From Tetracentron sinense (Eukaryota; Streptophyta; Magnoliopsida; Trochodendrales; Trochodendraceae), in NCBI GenBank assembly GCA_015143295.1, contig CM026562.1, positions 10,568,041-10,632,040 of the forward strand: a DNA stretch of 64,000 nucleotides, given 5' to 3'. Under the pieces are notes generated by a model. That model searched no databases and had not been told where the DNA came from. It saw only the letters and a program-made list of their open reading frames with translations. Positions 25,501-39,200 of the stretch are shown here, one piece after another; position 1 is the first letter of the stretch, and every line of letters begins with the position of its first letter. The position numbers were made by a program, and so were the translations under genes.

Positions 25501-28500
25501 CAATGTCACCAAGTCCAAGCATAGAAAATGGTCGTGCAGAATCTGCTGTGGGGAACAAAAGCTGCAGAGCAGGAACGAAACAGTGACTGCAATTAGATAA
25601 CAAAAACCAGCACATCAAATTGATAAATTGATCGCGAAATAAAGAAAAAATAACAGATTTTGCACAAAAACTAGACATCACTTATTAGGATAATAATATC
25701 AATTAACTTGAAGAACTAACCTTACCGATAAAAAAAAAATAACCAACCTTTATAGGAGCGTCGAAAGATTTTGCGACACTAACCATCACAGGAGTAAAGA
25801 AGACCCAGAATATATCATATACAAAAAGCCCAGCCTGGAAGTGGCAAAAAGAAAAGAAGAAAATCATGTAAACGAAAGGAACGACTGAGAGAGAATCTGA
25901 GAAGAGCATACATAGCAAATAAAATATACGCATGGATCCCTCCTACTACATATCAGTTACTGCAGCAGAAATAAGGTGGCGTTTGGATTGTATTTTTTTG
26001 TCCAAAAATAAATTCTGAGAAAATTGATTGTGTAGAAATTCATGATCAAATAATCATTTTTTCAAATAATAGTGTTCGGAGAATACGAAGTTGAGAGACT
26101 CACCTACGTATTCTCTGAACACTATTATTTGAAAAAATGATTATTTGACCATTAATTTCTACACAATCAATTTTATCAGAATTGATTTTTGGCCAAAAAA
26201 TTCCAATCCAAACGCCCCATAAGAGTTCACAAGATGCCCTGCAAGCAATAGTTATCATCATGCTTCAAAAATCCGAAAACTCAACTCAACTTGAAAGTTA
26301 TCATCATGCTTCTTTTAATGTCTTGGTCATTATATCCGTCATCAATCTTTAGAGTACTTTTCAAGACCAAAAAAAATATGGAATTTCAACTCGGAGGCTA
26401 AATAAAAGTCAGTCTTTCAGCAAGCTTTCCAATGACATATAGAACATACAAAATAAATATAAGAGAACAAAGTTATGCCCAAAATTGGATGATTAAAGCA
26501 TAAGAGTAGACTGCCCATGCCTAGATCCCTGATGCAAGGACGCTGTTTCAAGCATCAGCCTAGTATTTTTTTTCTGAGGCTTCGAGGCATGACGTAAAAT
26601 TGGTTTGAGTCCCACTTGGACTGAGTGGATGGCCACTCTTTCATACAGGGGCCTCCCCCCTTTTTTAGTTAGTTCCTTTTTGTGTTTCACACCGATTAAA
26701 AGGCATAATTTCATATACCCAAGTGCCAGGCCGCCATTTCAAACGATGGTCCTATTCTGTGAGTCTTTTTTTCTAATTCAGCTAGCTTCTAATTCAGCTT
26801 TTAGAAATCTCTCTCAAGTCTCAAGGAAGCCTACAAAAAGGCCCTACTTAAGGTCCAGACTACTTTTCTTCATTTGGGGGAACTCACTTTCTCTATATAC
26901 ATCTATCTTCTTTTTTTCACCAGGGATTTTTTTGATTTCTTTTCCTTCTGACCTCCCAAAATTGTCTATGATCACTTCCATGAGGAATTCTGAAGCTAAG
27001 GAACTATATATTACCAAGGAAAGGATCACATCTCTTGGGGTTTTCTTCACAACGTGTATGTGGCCTAAACTCACTCTTTACATTGTTTTTATCTTAGATC
27101 ATCTCGCTTTTATCTTTTAACTATTGTTCAGGGTATTAAAACTCTTGTAATTTATTTTGTATTCGAAGAATGCTTAATTGCCAATTTGTGGCTATGCTCT
27201 AGAATCGCATGATTTTTAAATCTTCACTTTTATTATTTAAGACCTAAATTTTAACTTCTGGAAAATCATTCAAGGGACTTAACCTGACCAAAAACCAGAT
27301 CTGTTTTTTTTTATCCAGCTAAACCTCACGCTTGATCTCATTACTTTTAAACATTGTTTGCTACTTTTCTCAATTTCCATGCCTTCAGGAATGTCCAGAA
27401 CATGGTTTTTTGTATTCTGACGTTTTATGGGTTAATAAACATGTTGGTAAACCCATAAATTTGATCGGAATTTTGATCTGTGATTCTGCATAGCTATAGA
27501 ACAAATTGGATAAAATTAGACTTTCACCAATTTTTCGAGGGTTAATGTTTTACGACCTTCTGGATTTCCTATAAACCCAGAAATTCAATGGAAACTCTAG
27601 AGCATAATAGCTATTGGTTGAACTCATAGTGTTGACTAAAATCCAGATTGACCCCAAAATCTGGATTTTATGGGTTTCTGATATTTGGAATTTACTGGAT
27701 AAAATGAATCCAAAGTGCCCTCATAATCTCATCCCCAAAAGAATCCAATGGCCTTTTTTTACTTGTGGACGAGCCAAGATCGAGTCAGCCTTGTCAGTCC
27801 GAATCGAGCTCAAGCCAAGCTCGAACTAGCATCCCAAGAAAACGAGAAGAGTTCAAACATTACCAACTCAGTTTGACGCTCATTGACACACCTAGCAGGT
27901 CCACATACAAGCATCTTGTATGAACTAAACATTGTAAAAAAAAAATGGAATAAGAATGATCAGCGCCGAGAACATGATTAAGGTAACAAAGTTATGACAT
28001 ACTTTCAACAGGGCCAGCCAGCATAACTGGTCAAGACTCAAATCCCATAACTCCAGCAAAACAAGCTTATATATGTCTCTCGTTCATAACAACAGATATG
28101 TCCTTGGAAAACATGTAAATATAGGATTCAGTTCTTACCAAGAGGATGGCACCAGTCTTAAAAGACCCAAGTGAAAGCATTTCAATTCCCTGAAAAACAA
28201 TGAGAGGATATCAATTTAATAGAAATTATCAAATAACTCTATTGAATAAACACGTGCAGGCAAGGGATAAATGTTTCACAATGAAATACCATAAAAAAAG
28301 CAGAATAAAATTTTATAATCTAGGGAAACAAAATGAGGAAAAATATCCATAATATGGTCTATCCTCAAAGGCCTACCAAATAGCATTAAACGAATGCCCA
28401 CCAACTAATGGACCCTTAGATGGATAGAGATATGGATAAGAATCTGGATATCATCAATTTATGCTGTAGCTAGTTGCACTAATGAGAGATGATGAGAAAC

Positions 28501-30106
28501 GAAGGGAAATGGAAACAAAAAAAAAGGGGAAACAGAAAAAAACACTACAAAATCTCGGTGAGTCAACTCTAAACTTGGCCGAGTCGACTCGATTCACCTG
28601 AGTTTCGGGTTGACTCAGCTAAAAAACTAGATCTTTCTCTTTTACCCGAATAACTTGAGTGACTTGGTCGAGTTAGGCCAAGTGACTCGACTCGAAAAAC
28701 TCGACCGAGTCACTTGAGGACATAGATGTCTTTTTTTTTTTAAATCTCGTTCGACCCATATCAAGGTCTCATTCGAACCCTAAACCAAGGAGTTTGTGGA
28801 GGAAAAGAGAATGAGGCAAGCAGGACTATTTATGTGAAACTGTGGCAGCCTTCTTGTGAGTTGTGACCTACTTGCCCAGCTTCAACAAAGTAAGTATCTT
28901 AACCACCCTACAACAGTGAATTACATTGAAATTAGGATTGATTTTAGCATCACAATATATAACCATATGTACTTCTAATTTTTGAAATTAATAATAGCAT
29001 TATAATTTCTGAAATTAGGATTGATTTTAGGCTTTTAGCATTACAATTACTTTAGGACTATTTTTAATTTTTAAGTCTGTGGAATAATTGTAGAGAGTAG
29101 AAATTATTTTGCAATATAATTTTTTTCTATGATTGATAATATAAATATATATTTTCAGGGCAGTTGAGTCGAGTTTTTTCCAAGTTTTCCAAGTTACTCA
29201 ACTCAACTAACTTTCGAGTCAAGTTTTCAAGTTTTTGAACTATGGAAAAAAGTACAAGACGAGGATCAATAATACAGGTGATTTCCCTATGCATAAAGTA
29301 TGGAAATACATTAAATTTATTTTCAAAGAATTTTATTATGAAATTTGGATATAAATGTTTTTTTTGTACAAGGATAACACGTACATTTACACACTACAAA
29401 TGTTTGGGTTGTTGGGCAGGCAAAGGCATTTATGTATCAGAAACTAGAAGGGGATAAATGGAGAAGGTTCTTAAGTAGAGACTAGAGAGCTGGTGTAGCA
29501 ACTCGGGCAAGGTTTATTGGACTAACACGGAAACAACATCAATTTTTCATGTCAAACATACCATAGAGTCAAAGCAAATACACTCATACGAGGCAAACCG
29601 GAGCTACCTCAACCAATCTGATCAGCGGTAAACCAAATGAAACCCTCAAAGACCGACTACATTTGGTTCATGAGACGACATAGAAAGCATGGCAAACCAG
29701 AAGCAAAATCTAGAATAAATGACAAGTGAACTAATTTGAGATTTGTGTAGCCATGCTTCCTTGACATCTGGGCTACAATAGATCAAACCTTATTTTTGAT
29801 TGTCAGTTCCAAAATCCTAAACGTAATTTCTGAATAAATGAAAAGTGAACTACTTTAAAGCAGTGTTTTAAAAAGCGTGTGAGGCTTATGCCTAGAGGCT
29901 CAACCATTAGGCTTAAACCCCATGAGGCACACGCCTCATGCCTTAAAGTTCGCTTTATGTCTATGGCGTACGTCTCATACATTAACTAAAATTAGGTTTC
30001 TAACCACAATTGAGACTTAAATGCCGTTTTTTTTTTGTAATTTGTTTCAACTAATTTATATAGTGTTTCGCATGCGCCCACATGAACACAATGTATACGA
30101 ATACAA

Positions 30107-30138
<32 letters not shown>

Positions 30139-30158
30139 ATGTGTGTGTGTGTATGTCC

Positions 30159-30204
<46 letters not shown>

Positions 30205-33200
30205 TATAATTTTTCATTAACTTTTTGAATTTTTTTGCAATTTTTCTAATATTTTATTTATTTGTTAAAATAAGAGAGCATGAAGCTTTCTTATTAGACT
30301 TACACCTCACACATCTTGAGGTCCTAACGCATCGCCTCATACCTTCACGTTTTAAAACATTGCTTTAAAGCTTATTTTTTAGTGTCAGTATCAGGTTCCT
30401 GATCCAATCATGGTCCTATGTCCCCTAAGCTTTCAGGAAGTTCATTAAATCTTCAAGACAGCACAACATACTTTCCACAGAAAAAATTCCAAGGATGGTC
30501 AGTCCCGAAAATTTTTGGAATTTGTAATTCTTTCATGATGGAACAAACCAATTCCAAACACAATCACAAGAACATGCATTTTTTGAGTCAGATCCTTGCA
30601 TGGTTAAACAAACTCGCTGAAACCGTTACGTAAACAAATTTCAAGGATGGTCAGTCCCAAAAAGTTTTTGAATTTGTAATTCTTTCATGATGGAACAAAC
30701 CAATTCCAAACACAATCACAAGAACATGCATTTTTTGAGTCAGATCCTTGCATGGTTTAAACTTTAAAATACTCGCCGAAACTGTTACATAATGCCCGTT
30801 ATGTAACGGTTTCGGTTGTCTCTGATACCTGATACGAACCTTTACCCATTTATTCCGAAAAGAATACGTAACACCCGAAACCGTTACGTAACGGGCGTTA
30901 CGCCCAATACGTAACGGTTTTGGGCATAGGACTCGTTCGCAATTTTAAGGTTTAAAAGGGTTCCGAAAACTCTCTTAAACTCACTCGTTCAACCAAATAG
31001 AAATGATGAGGATGAAGATGATGAGTCAACCCATAATTCTATGTGACTTTAGCACTTAGCAGGTGTGTATGTATCTACCCATCTAGAGTCTGGACTGGAT
31101 TATATGTATGTTTCAACCCTCGACCCACCTAATTTCATTATTTCTACATTTTGAGCTTCATATTGACTTTAGAAGTATCTTTTTACTCATTTATTGCATT
31201 TTGTTTCTATTTATTGGGAATTTTTGGATTTTTTTAAACAAAAATTTTTTTTTTAAAAAAATAATAGCCGAAACCGTTACGTAACTGTTTCGTCCGTGTC
31301 CGATACGGTGTCCGAAACCCTTTTTTTAAACCCTGGATCCTTGCGTGAGATGGACCTTGCTCTCCTAGGAAAGTGGCTTTGGATATTTGAGGAAAGAGAG
31401 AGAGAGACCAAGTATGGGTCTGAGACGTCATGGGATCCAAAGGTTGTCAAAATACCTCATGGCATTTTTTATGAAAAGTCATCGCGAAACCAAGAGAACT
31501 TTCGCAACTTCATTTACTACAAAGTAGGTTCAAGAGGGAAGATCAAATTTTAGGAGGATCCTTGGTGCAGTTATCAAGAGTTCTATCTAAGTGTAAGCCT
31601 AATCCCCTTGCCAATGATGGTCAGATATCGTAAAGGGATAGTAAGGTCTAGTTCACTATGAGATCATTCTATCAGGCCTTGAGGATTAGTCCCAATTCCC
31701 CCTATCCTTATAGATAAGTGTGGAACCTGGTATTCCTTCTAAGAGTGCATTCTTCCTTTGGATTGCTTTACTAGGTATAAATTCTCACCCATGATCACTT
31801 GAAGAATAAGGACAGAAGGCTTGCCTAGATACCTTTTGTGTATGGCTGAGGAGGAATCTATGGATCACTTGTTGGTCTTTTGTCTTCTGCTTAGCGGGAT
31901 TTGGAGCCACTTCCGATCATGCTTGGGGATGTTGTGGGTCTTCCCTGTTAGCTTTAGTCTATTAGTCTCCAGCTAGTTCTTGAGAAAGGTGGATGAAGTA
32001 CAGAGAGTGATTTGGACACTTCTCCTAGAAGCCATCTGTTAGGGTGTGTACGAAGAGAGGAACATGAGGGTGTTTGACAATTCTTCCGGCACAGCAGAGA
32101 AGATCATTCTTGATATCATTAACAGGCCTTCTTCATGGTGTTCGATTCATAGTGACGGTGATCAGATTGGCAGAGAATGGACTCTAGTTTTGTTTGGGGA
32201 TGTTTTCATCCTATTCTTTTCTAGTTCACCAATCGGAAAACATCTTATCTATCTCCTCTTTATATATTCTATAATTTCTATTATATTTTGATCATATTTG
32301 CTGACATATAAATAAAAAAACATATTTTAGAGAGGCCTATAACATATGTTTTAATCTAAATGATACATAACATGTTACAATGATCAAAGATGTTGAATTG
32401 AGGAGTGAAGGAATGAGTATGACTCTTCCTAAAGTTCACAACCCTTTTGCTAAGTTCATCTTCCCTCATGTTATTAAGTTATAAATATCCTACTTTATGG
32501 AACAATGAGAAAGAAGAATACACATAAATGTCCAATACACAGTCCTTCATAGGTTATTATGTTATAAATATCAAATTTTATGAAGCAATGAGAAAGATTA
32601 CACAAACATCTAATATCTAATCCACACTCCTACATGCACTAATATGGACTCAGTTAACTGCACTAGTTGCATCAGGTCCCCTGCAAAGAGTTCCCTTATT
32701 CACTCAGTTTGCATCCAACTTCATCATCATTATTTAGAGCCTTATCCCAACTAGTATCCAGCTACACATATCCTGCTCTGCTATTCCAATCCATTAAAGC
32801 TTGTCATTTCATATCCTACCCCACTACCTCAACCCACATCCTTTTCAGCCTTCCTTTTCCCCTTTTGGAGCCTTAAACCTGCACGAAAACACTCCTCAAA
32901 AACCTAAAAATACTCAAAAACTACCAGTATGCCAGAAACCCAATTGACCAGCCATTCAATGTGCTTAATCGGGTATAAAGTTTTTTCTCAAACCAAATAT
33001 TTTCAGCACAAGTTCCCAATATACTTCCCAAAATTGAAAGGGCCAAGATCGCACACATGTAGAGCTCAGAGGACAAGGTCTGAATGCAAAAAAATCAGAA
33101 ATTTAATGAATACAGATACAAACTCAATATCAAGTTATATTAATATAGAGACACAAACATGAACTTTTCTAGAGCAAAATTTCAGAGAAATGAAGCTGAA

Positions 33201-36200
33201 GCCTAGTAGAAATGTCAAGGCATATGGGACCCAATTATCAGGAAAGAAAATAAAGGTGCTTCGAGTAACCTGTCATTCCAATATATGACATAGAAATGGT
33301 ACTGGGCATTTTTTCCAAAGCAATTCAGGACTCTGACTCAGTTGAAAAAAAAAAACATGTACCTAATTTGAAAATATCAAGCAGTTTTCTTCTAAAGGCA
33401 CAGTCAAACCTGAATGCAGAATGCGAGTCCCAATATATTGTTGGCTAGCCAATGCTTCTGTGAAACATACCATGCACAGAAGAAAGTTCCTGGAATTCCT
33501 GCAATGATCTGAGACTTTGTGAACTCAACCTCCACAGCTGTGTAAGATATGCAGAAAGATAAACATCATTCTCCAAAATAGGTATAATTAGAGGTCAACT
33601 AGATCAAATGAAGGAACAGAAAAGTGAAGACTGAAGAGCATGCATTAACATGTTACTCAACCATACTACCATGGTACTTAAAACAAGAAAACCCACAAAT
33701 TTCGTTAACCAAGCCTTAGCTGTCACAATTCACAAGAGCCCGCTTGACAGTGTAACAAGAGCTTATCTAGTAGACAAACGTAGCCTAAAATCTACACCAC
33801 CAAACAGCTCATGGGCATGTTTTTCTTTCCAAGGAAAAAACAGAATGGTATTAGTGAGAAATGAGTTTTTAAAGGTAAAGAGTAATGAGTGGATCCACCA
33901 ATACGCATGCATGCATGCACGCAAAAAGAAAAATAGCAAAAAAACAAATATCTACATCTATACATGGAATCAGATCTTTCGATGTCCAAGAAGTCCTTAA
34001 GAGGCACTGCCCAGCTCCATAAACTCCAAGCAAACAGAACTTCAACAAATGGGACTCTTAATCCGCAAAGGTCCTTCGATTCCTTTCTCTCCAAATGCCC
34101 CCAACAAACTGCAAGGGAAAGCATCTTCCAAAGGATGTGCCCTTCTCCCATAAGGACTTCAGGTCAACTAAGAATGATCTTCATACCTCTTATGGGGCCC
34201 CTCTTTCTTGCGGCTGTTGAATGACTGGGAGGTTCAGGATTTGGCTTTGTTGTTGGGTATGTTAGATTCAGTGCGTATTGTATCGTCTGCGAGGGATTGT
34301 CGTGTTTGGGCAAGTAACTCTAAAGGGCGTCTCTTTCTCTGTTAAATCTTTCTTGCAGGTGGTGAAGCCAGGCCCCCCCTCAGTTTTCCCCCACCGGGCG
34401 GTTTGGTATTCTGGAGTGCCTTCAAAGGTTTCCTTCTTTATGTGGTTGGCTGTTTTAGACAAGATTTTGACCCTGGACAATATGAGAAAGAGAGGTTGGA
34501 GTAAGAGAGGTTGGAGTCTTCCTCATCGTTGCTATTTGTGTTTGATGGAGGAGGAATCGGTTGACCATCTGTTGATGAATTGCTCTTTTGTGAGGAAGCT
34601 TTGGATGCACTTTCTTCTCCAACTAGGGGTTGATTGGGTGTTCCCCTCCTCTTTCCATGGTCTTTTATCCTGTTGGCTTTCCGTTTCGTTAAAGAGCCAT
34701 TTCGATCTCTTTTGGGTTTCCTTTCAGGGAGTGGTTTCGTGGTCCTTGTAGAAGGAGAGGAATAGGAGGGTGTTTGATAATTCATTTCTATCTATTGAGA
34801 GATTGTGCTCCCGATCGAGGTCGTTGTTGCATGATTGGATCTCTTCAAAAGTCGATGTGGGGGAGATAAGGTTTGATGAGTTGATCTCTTAGTCCTTGTT
34901 AGGGATTGTTGAGCGCGGTTTGTTTTTGTTGTTGGTATGGTTGTTTTGGTTTGTTTTGTTTCTTTTTTCCGCTTGTTCTTGGTGATATTCACCATTTGCG
35001 AATCTGTTTTCGCTCCTCTTTTTTTATAAATTGCTTTTATCGATAAAAAAAAAAACCAGGATACTTTAAATAGAGATAAGAAGAAGCTCTAAATAGCCCG
35101 TATTACCGCCGCAGAATGAAATGCAAAGGGAAACCTTTTTAGTATCATATAATTCTCTCTCTCTAAAGTTCTAAATTAAACTAGCCTCACTGACAATATA
35201 GCATTATAACAAATAATGGAGCTGAACATTGTAAACATCAATAACCCATGAAAGCAATCATAATCCCATCTAGTACTCTATCCCATTGCAGGCAAGCAGT
35301 ATCCATAAACAATTCATTTCTCATGGTCAGCGTAGTATATCTTTAACATGGTCAATCAAAATGTTAAAAGTAAGACCCATAGCTTAAAAAAAATACTGAC
35401 ATCAATCAGTGTAGTTAAGGCGTCGCCTAGGCGACCGACTAGGCGTTTTGCAAGGGGGATCAATTGGGCGGTTACTTAGTCAGGCGAGGATGTCTGGGCG
35501 GGCGCCTGGGCGTCGCCCGGTTGCCTGAGCGCTTGATTTTGGGCATCGCCTGGGCGAATGGGTTTTAATATGTTTTAAGTTTTCCCTCTTTTTTGTTTTT
35601 TGGGAGTACGGTTTCCCTCTTTTCATATTATACTAAATAGGTTTTTAATTTATTGTCTTAATTAATTGGGTTTTAACTAGTTTAATTAATTAGGTTTTCA
35701 GTTCATGTATATCTACTTATTTTTAGGGCTTTTTTAAGTTAGGGATTAGGGCTTTTTTAAGTTTGGAGAAAGAGGAACCTGAAGAAGAGAAAGAGGAGAA
35801 ACCGAAGAAGAAGAAGAAGAAGGTACCTCTCTTTCTCCTGTCTTTTCTCTCTCTCTCTCCTTCAGTCTTCGCCCTTCTCTCTTCTTCACTCTTCATTGAG
35901 TTCCCCCTTTGCTGTTCGCTTTTTCTCTTTCCTTTTCTTCTTCTTCTACAGGTGATCAGATGATGAATCTCTAAGTATAGACAGTAGAGGTTGCTGCCCT
36001 TTTTCTACTTGTAGTCAAACATGCAAATATTTTCATCTCCCCCGCTGCCCCAAACGTTGTACACGAGAGACAAGACAAGCACGAGTAACTCTGTTTTTAG
36101 AGATTGCTGCCCTTTAAAGAACGATATAAGTGTTTTTTTTAAAAAGCAAAGGCCGTGTGTGCTGCTGTCACTCTGTTTATATATACGTGTGTGCTGTTGT

Positions 36201-39200
36201 CACTCTGTTTTAAAGGGCACATATCCATCTTCTAGCAAAGCGACAAGACAAACCAGTTATAAAAATATTTTTTTAGCAAAGCCGTGTGTGCTGTCACTCT
36301 GTTTTAAAGGGCACATATCCATCAGACGGTCTAGCTCGGTTTATCACTCTCTGTCTCTCTCTGTCAATATCAGTTCCCTCTTTTTTTTGTGGGTAAGATA
36401 GTCTCCTCTATCTTTGTCTGCCCCCTTATATTAATGATTCATGTTCCCATATGCAACTATTAGTCGGATTTTTTTAAATGGGAACCTGACTTATTAATCT
36501 AAGGGGGAAATTTGAGTGTTAGATATTTTTAAATTACATCAATTGGTCTTTTAATTTACATGAATATGAATTATTAATCTGCTGATTGCATGTAACACAT
36601 TTGGTTAGTCAGTACTTAGTAGTTACTTAGTTTAAATGAATTATTAAGCTAATTCTAAATCTCTATTTATGTACTATGTATATTGTACTATGTATATATA
36701 TATATATAATATTTAATTAATTTTTATCGCCTAGACCATGCCTCGCCTAGGCAGACCAAATCGCCTAGCCGCCTTGACTACACTGACATCAATAATATGT
36801 AATCAATAGCTCAGTGTCATGATCAAGGGAATAAGTATATTCTCAAAATTAATAGGAAGAGCATTCAAAATAAGCATTTGAAAGAATAAAAGAGATCAGG
36901 AAGGTCACATACAACGGAAATATGGTAAATGCCAGACAATAAGGTCATCATTCCAACGTTTTGGAAGAAAACGGTCGATTGCAGGTAACAATGTTGCACT
37001 GTACAAAAGGAGAAAAAACAAAGAAATCAGGGAAACCAGGGAAGTATTACTTTCAATGACTTATATCAAAGATCGAAATATAATCTCTAATAATATGAAA
37101 AATATGGAAAGAACATACGAGAGAGCGATGATCCCAAGTACAAAGAAGTAGCATGTCAATACAGCATTAACCAAGTCTTTCGATAGAAACTTGAAGAGTA
37201 AGAACAGCGATAAGAGCATTGCACTCCCAACCAAGGGGAAGCGCATAGCATGTTCATTTGACATGGTCTCCTGCACGATTAAGCACATCACGTTAGGAAA
37301 GGAAGGAGGAATCTACCTGACAGTCAAGAACAATAAAATAGAAATTACGTGGTCCAACGAGGATGATTGTACTTACTGAAGGAGGCGTTGGCTTGACTGA
37401 CCGGTAGCAACCCACATAAACTGTCAAGCAAGCTGTCAAAATGACGTTTAAATTTGGATCTACCTTCACAACAAGCGGTGCCAAAGTTAAACCTGCAATA
37501 CAAAACATATGATATGAGTCACATGAACCCATGCTCTTGAAATCCTGGAAAATAAGGAATATATTATTAAATAAAAGATAATTATTACATGACTCATTGG
37601 AAAAAAATTGAACTAAATCAATTATGCTCTTTTTCATAATCAATGTAGTCAAAGCGTCCAAGTGACACCCACGTAATAGGGGGTTCCCTAAGAGGCAATT
37701 CCTAGGCGACCAAAATTTACTTTTCCTATTAAAATTACATAAGGTTTAGTGAGTGCACGCCTAGATCATGATCTAGACGATAGAGGTCCTGACTAGGCAA
37801 GGACATTCTAACTACACTTGTTAATAAAAATATATTGAGGCCACTCTCAGGCGACCAAAATTTACTTTTCCTATTTAAATTACATAAGATTTAGTGAGTG
37901 CACTAGATCATGATCTAGACGATAGAGGTCTTGGCTAGGCGAAGACATTCTAACTACACTTGTTAGAATAAAATATATTAAGGTCTTTGAACTTAGAACT
38001 AGTGTAGTCAAAATGTCACCTAGGCCACTGCCTCGCCTAGCTAGAACACCTATCACCTAATCCTGATCTAGTTAGGCACTCCCTAAATTTTTATATTTTA
38101 AGAGAAAAAGTAAAGTTTTTTCACAGGAATCACCTAAGTAATGCCTAGGGAACCCCCTATCACCTAGGCACCGCCTGGATGCTTTGGCTACAAAATTAGA
38201 TCATGCCAAAACACCCTATAAATTGCAAGTCTCCTTTTATCTATCCATTAGTCTTAACTAGAAAATTTTGGAAGATATTCCCCAAGTTTTTTGATCTAGA
38301 GTGGGTACTCCCCATTCAGGTGGTATATTTCTTGGAAGGTTGCTAACGAAGCATGGCTGGTCTTCCATCCGTTTGTGAGTATGCATAGGTAAACATTTAA
38401 GGTCCTTAGATTTTGTTGAAACATTTGAGAGCTCTCCGTTTTCTATCCAAATCCTACTTTTTTCTTCTTACCAAGAAAAGAAAATAAAAGGATGGATTGG
38501 CTAAATAGTAAATTCAAACTGAAAGTATTTGAAACTCAACTCTATATGTATTAATGTCCAAAAATAATAACATCCAACTAAATTAGGTAAAGTAAAATAT
38601 TTTGGCTACAAGGACAGAGATATGCAACTTTTTGTTAACAAGAGATTGCAATAGTTTGAAGAGCACAACGAGCAAGACAAAAAGGATCTACCGTAGACAT
38701 CTCTAAAGTTGAATTTTATCAGTATATATATAAAGCATAAAAAGGTTCACAACAGAGGTAATCCCATGAGGGTCTTACAAAATAACCAACAAAACATCAA
38801 TCCATTAAGAAGAAATAAATGAGAGGAAAAATTATCAAATCAGATCCTTTGTTAGTAGAGTTGAACAACCTGCTAGTCCGTTGGTTGACCCAATCATAGT
38901 TACCAAAGTGAGAAGCGAAAGCGAGAAGCGAAGAAAAAGCGAGAAATGGGAAGCTAAGACTCAAAAAATCTTTAGAAAATAGGAAGTGAGAAATGAGACA
39001 TATGTGCCTCATTCCTATTATAATAGGATGGTTATCCATACCTTTGATTTTATCTCACAGAAGATATTTGTGGAAAAATAGGTACCTTAGGTTTCAATCT
39101 AAGGATACTTGCTCGGGATCTACACCCTAGGCTTTAAACTCGAGTCTATCCAATCATTTCCTACATACATTTATGACTATCACTAATGAAACATGATGGA

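Noticed and set aside
30021..30209. 62-codon ORF
   Set aside because: It mostly translates an AT/GT/CT microsatellite inside a MITE.
33650..34000. Plus-strand 116-codon ORF
   Set aside because: It crosses a LINE fragment edge and intron sequence, with no recognisable domain.
34438..34995. Minus-strand ORFs of 67-115 codons
   Set aside because: They are antisense to the LINE C-terminal fragment, with Ser/Thr/Lys-rich composition typical of shadows.
35763..35963. Glu/Lys-rich then hydrophobic 66-codon ORF
   Set aside because: It comes from GAA and CTT tracts within the 1379-bp hAT element; no homology or gene context.
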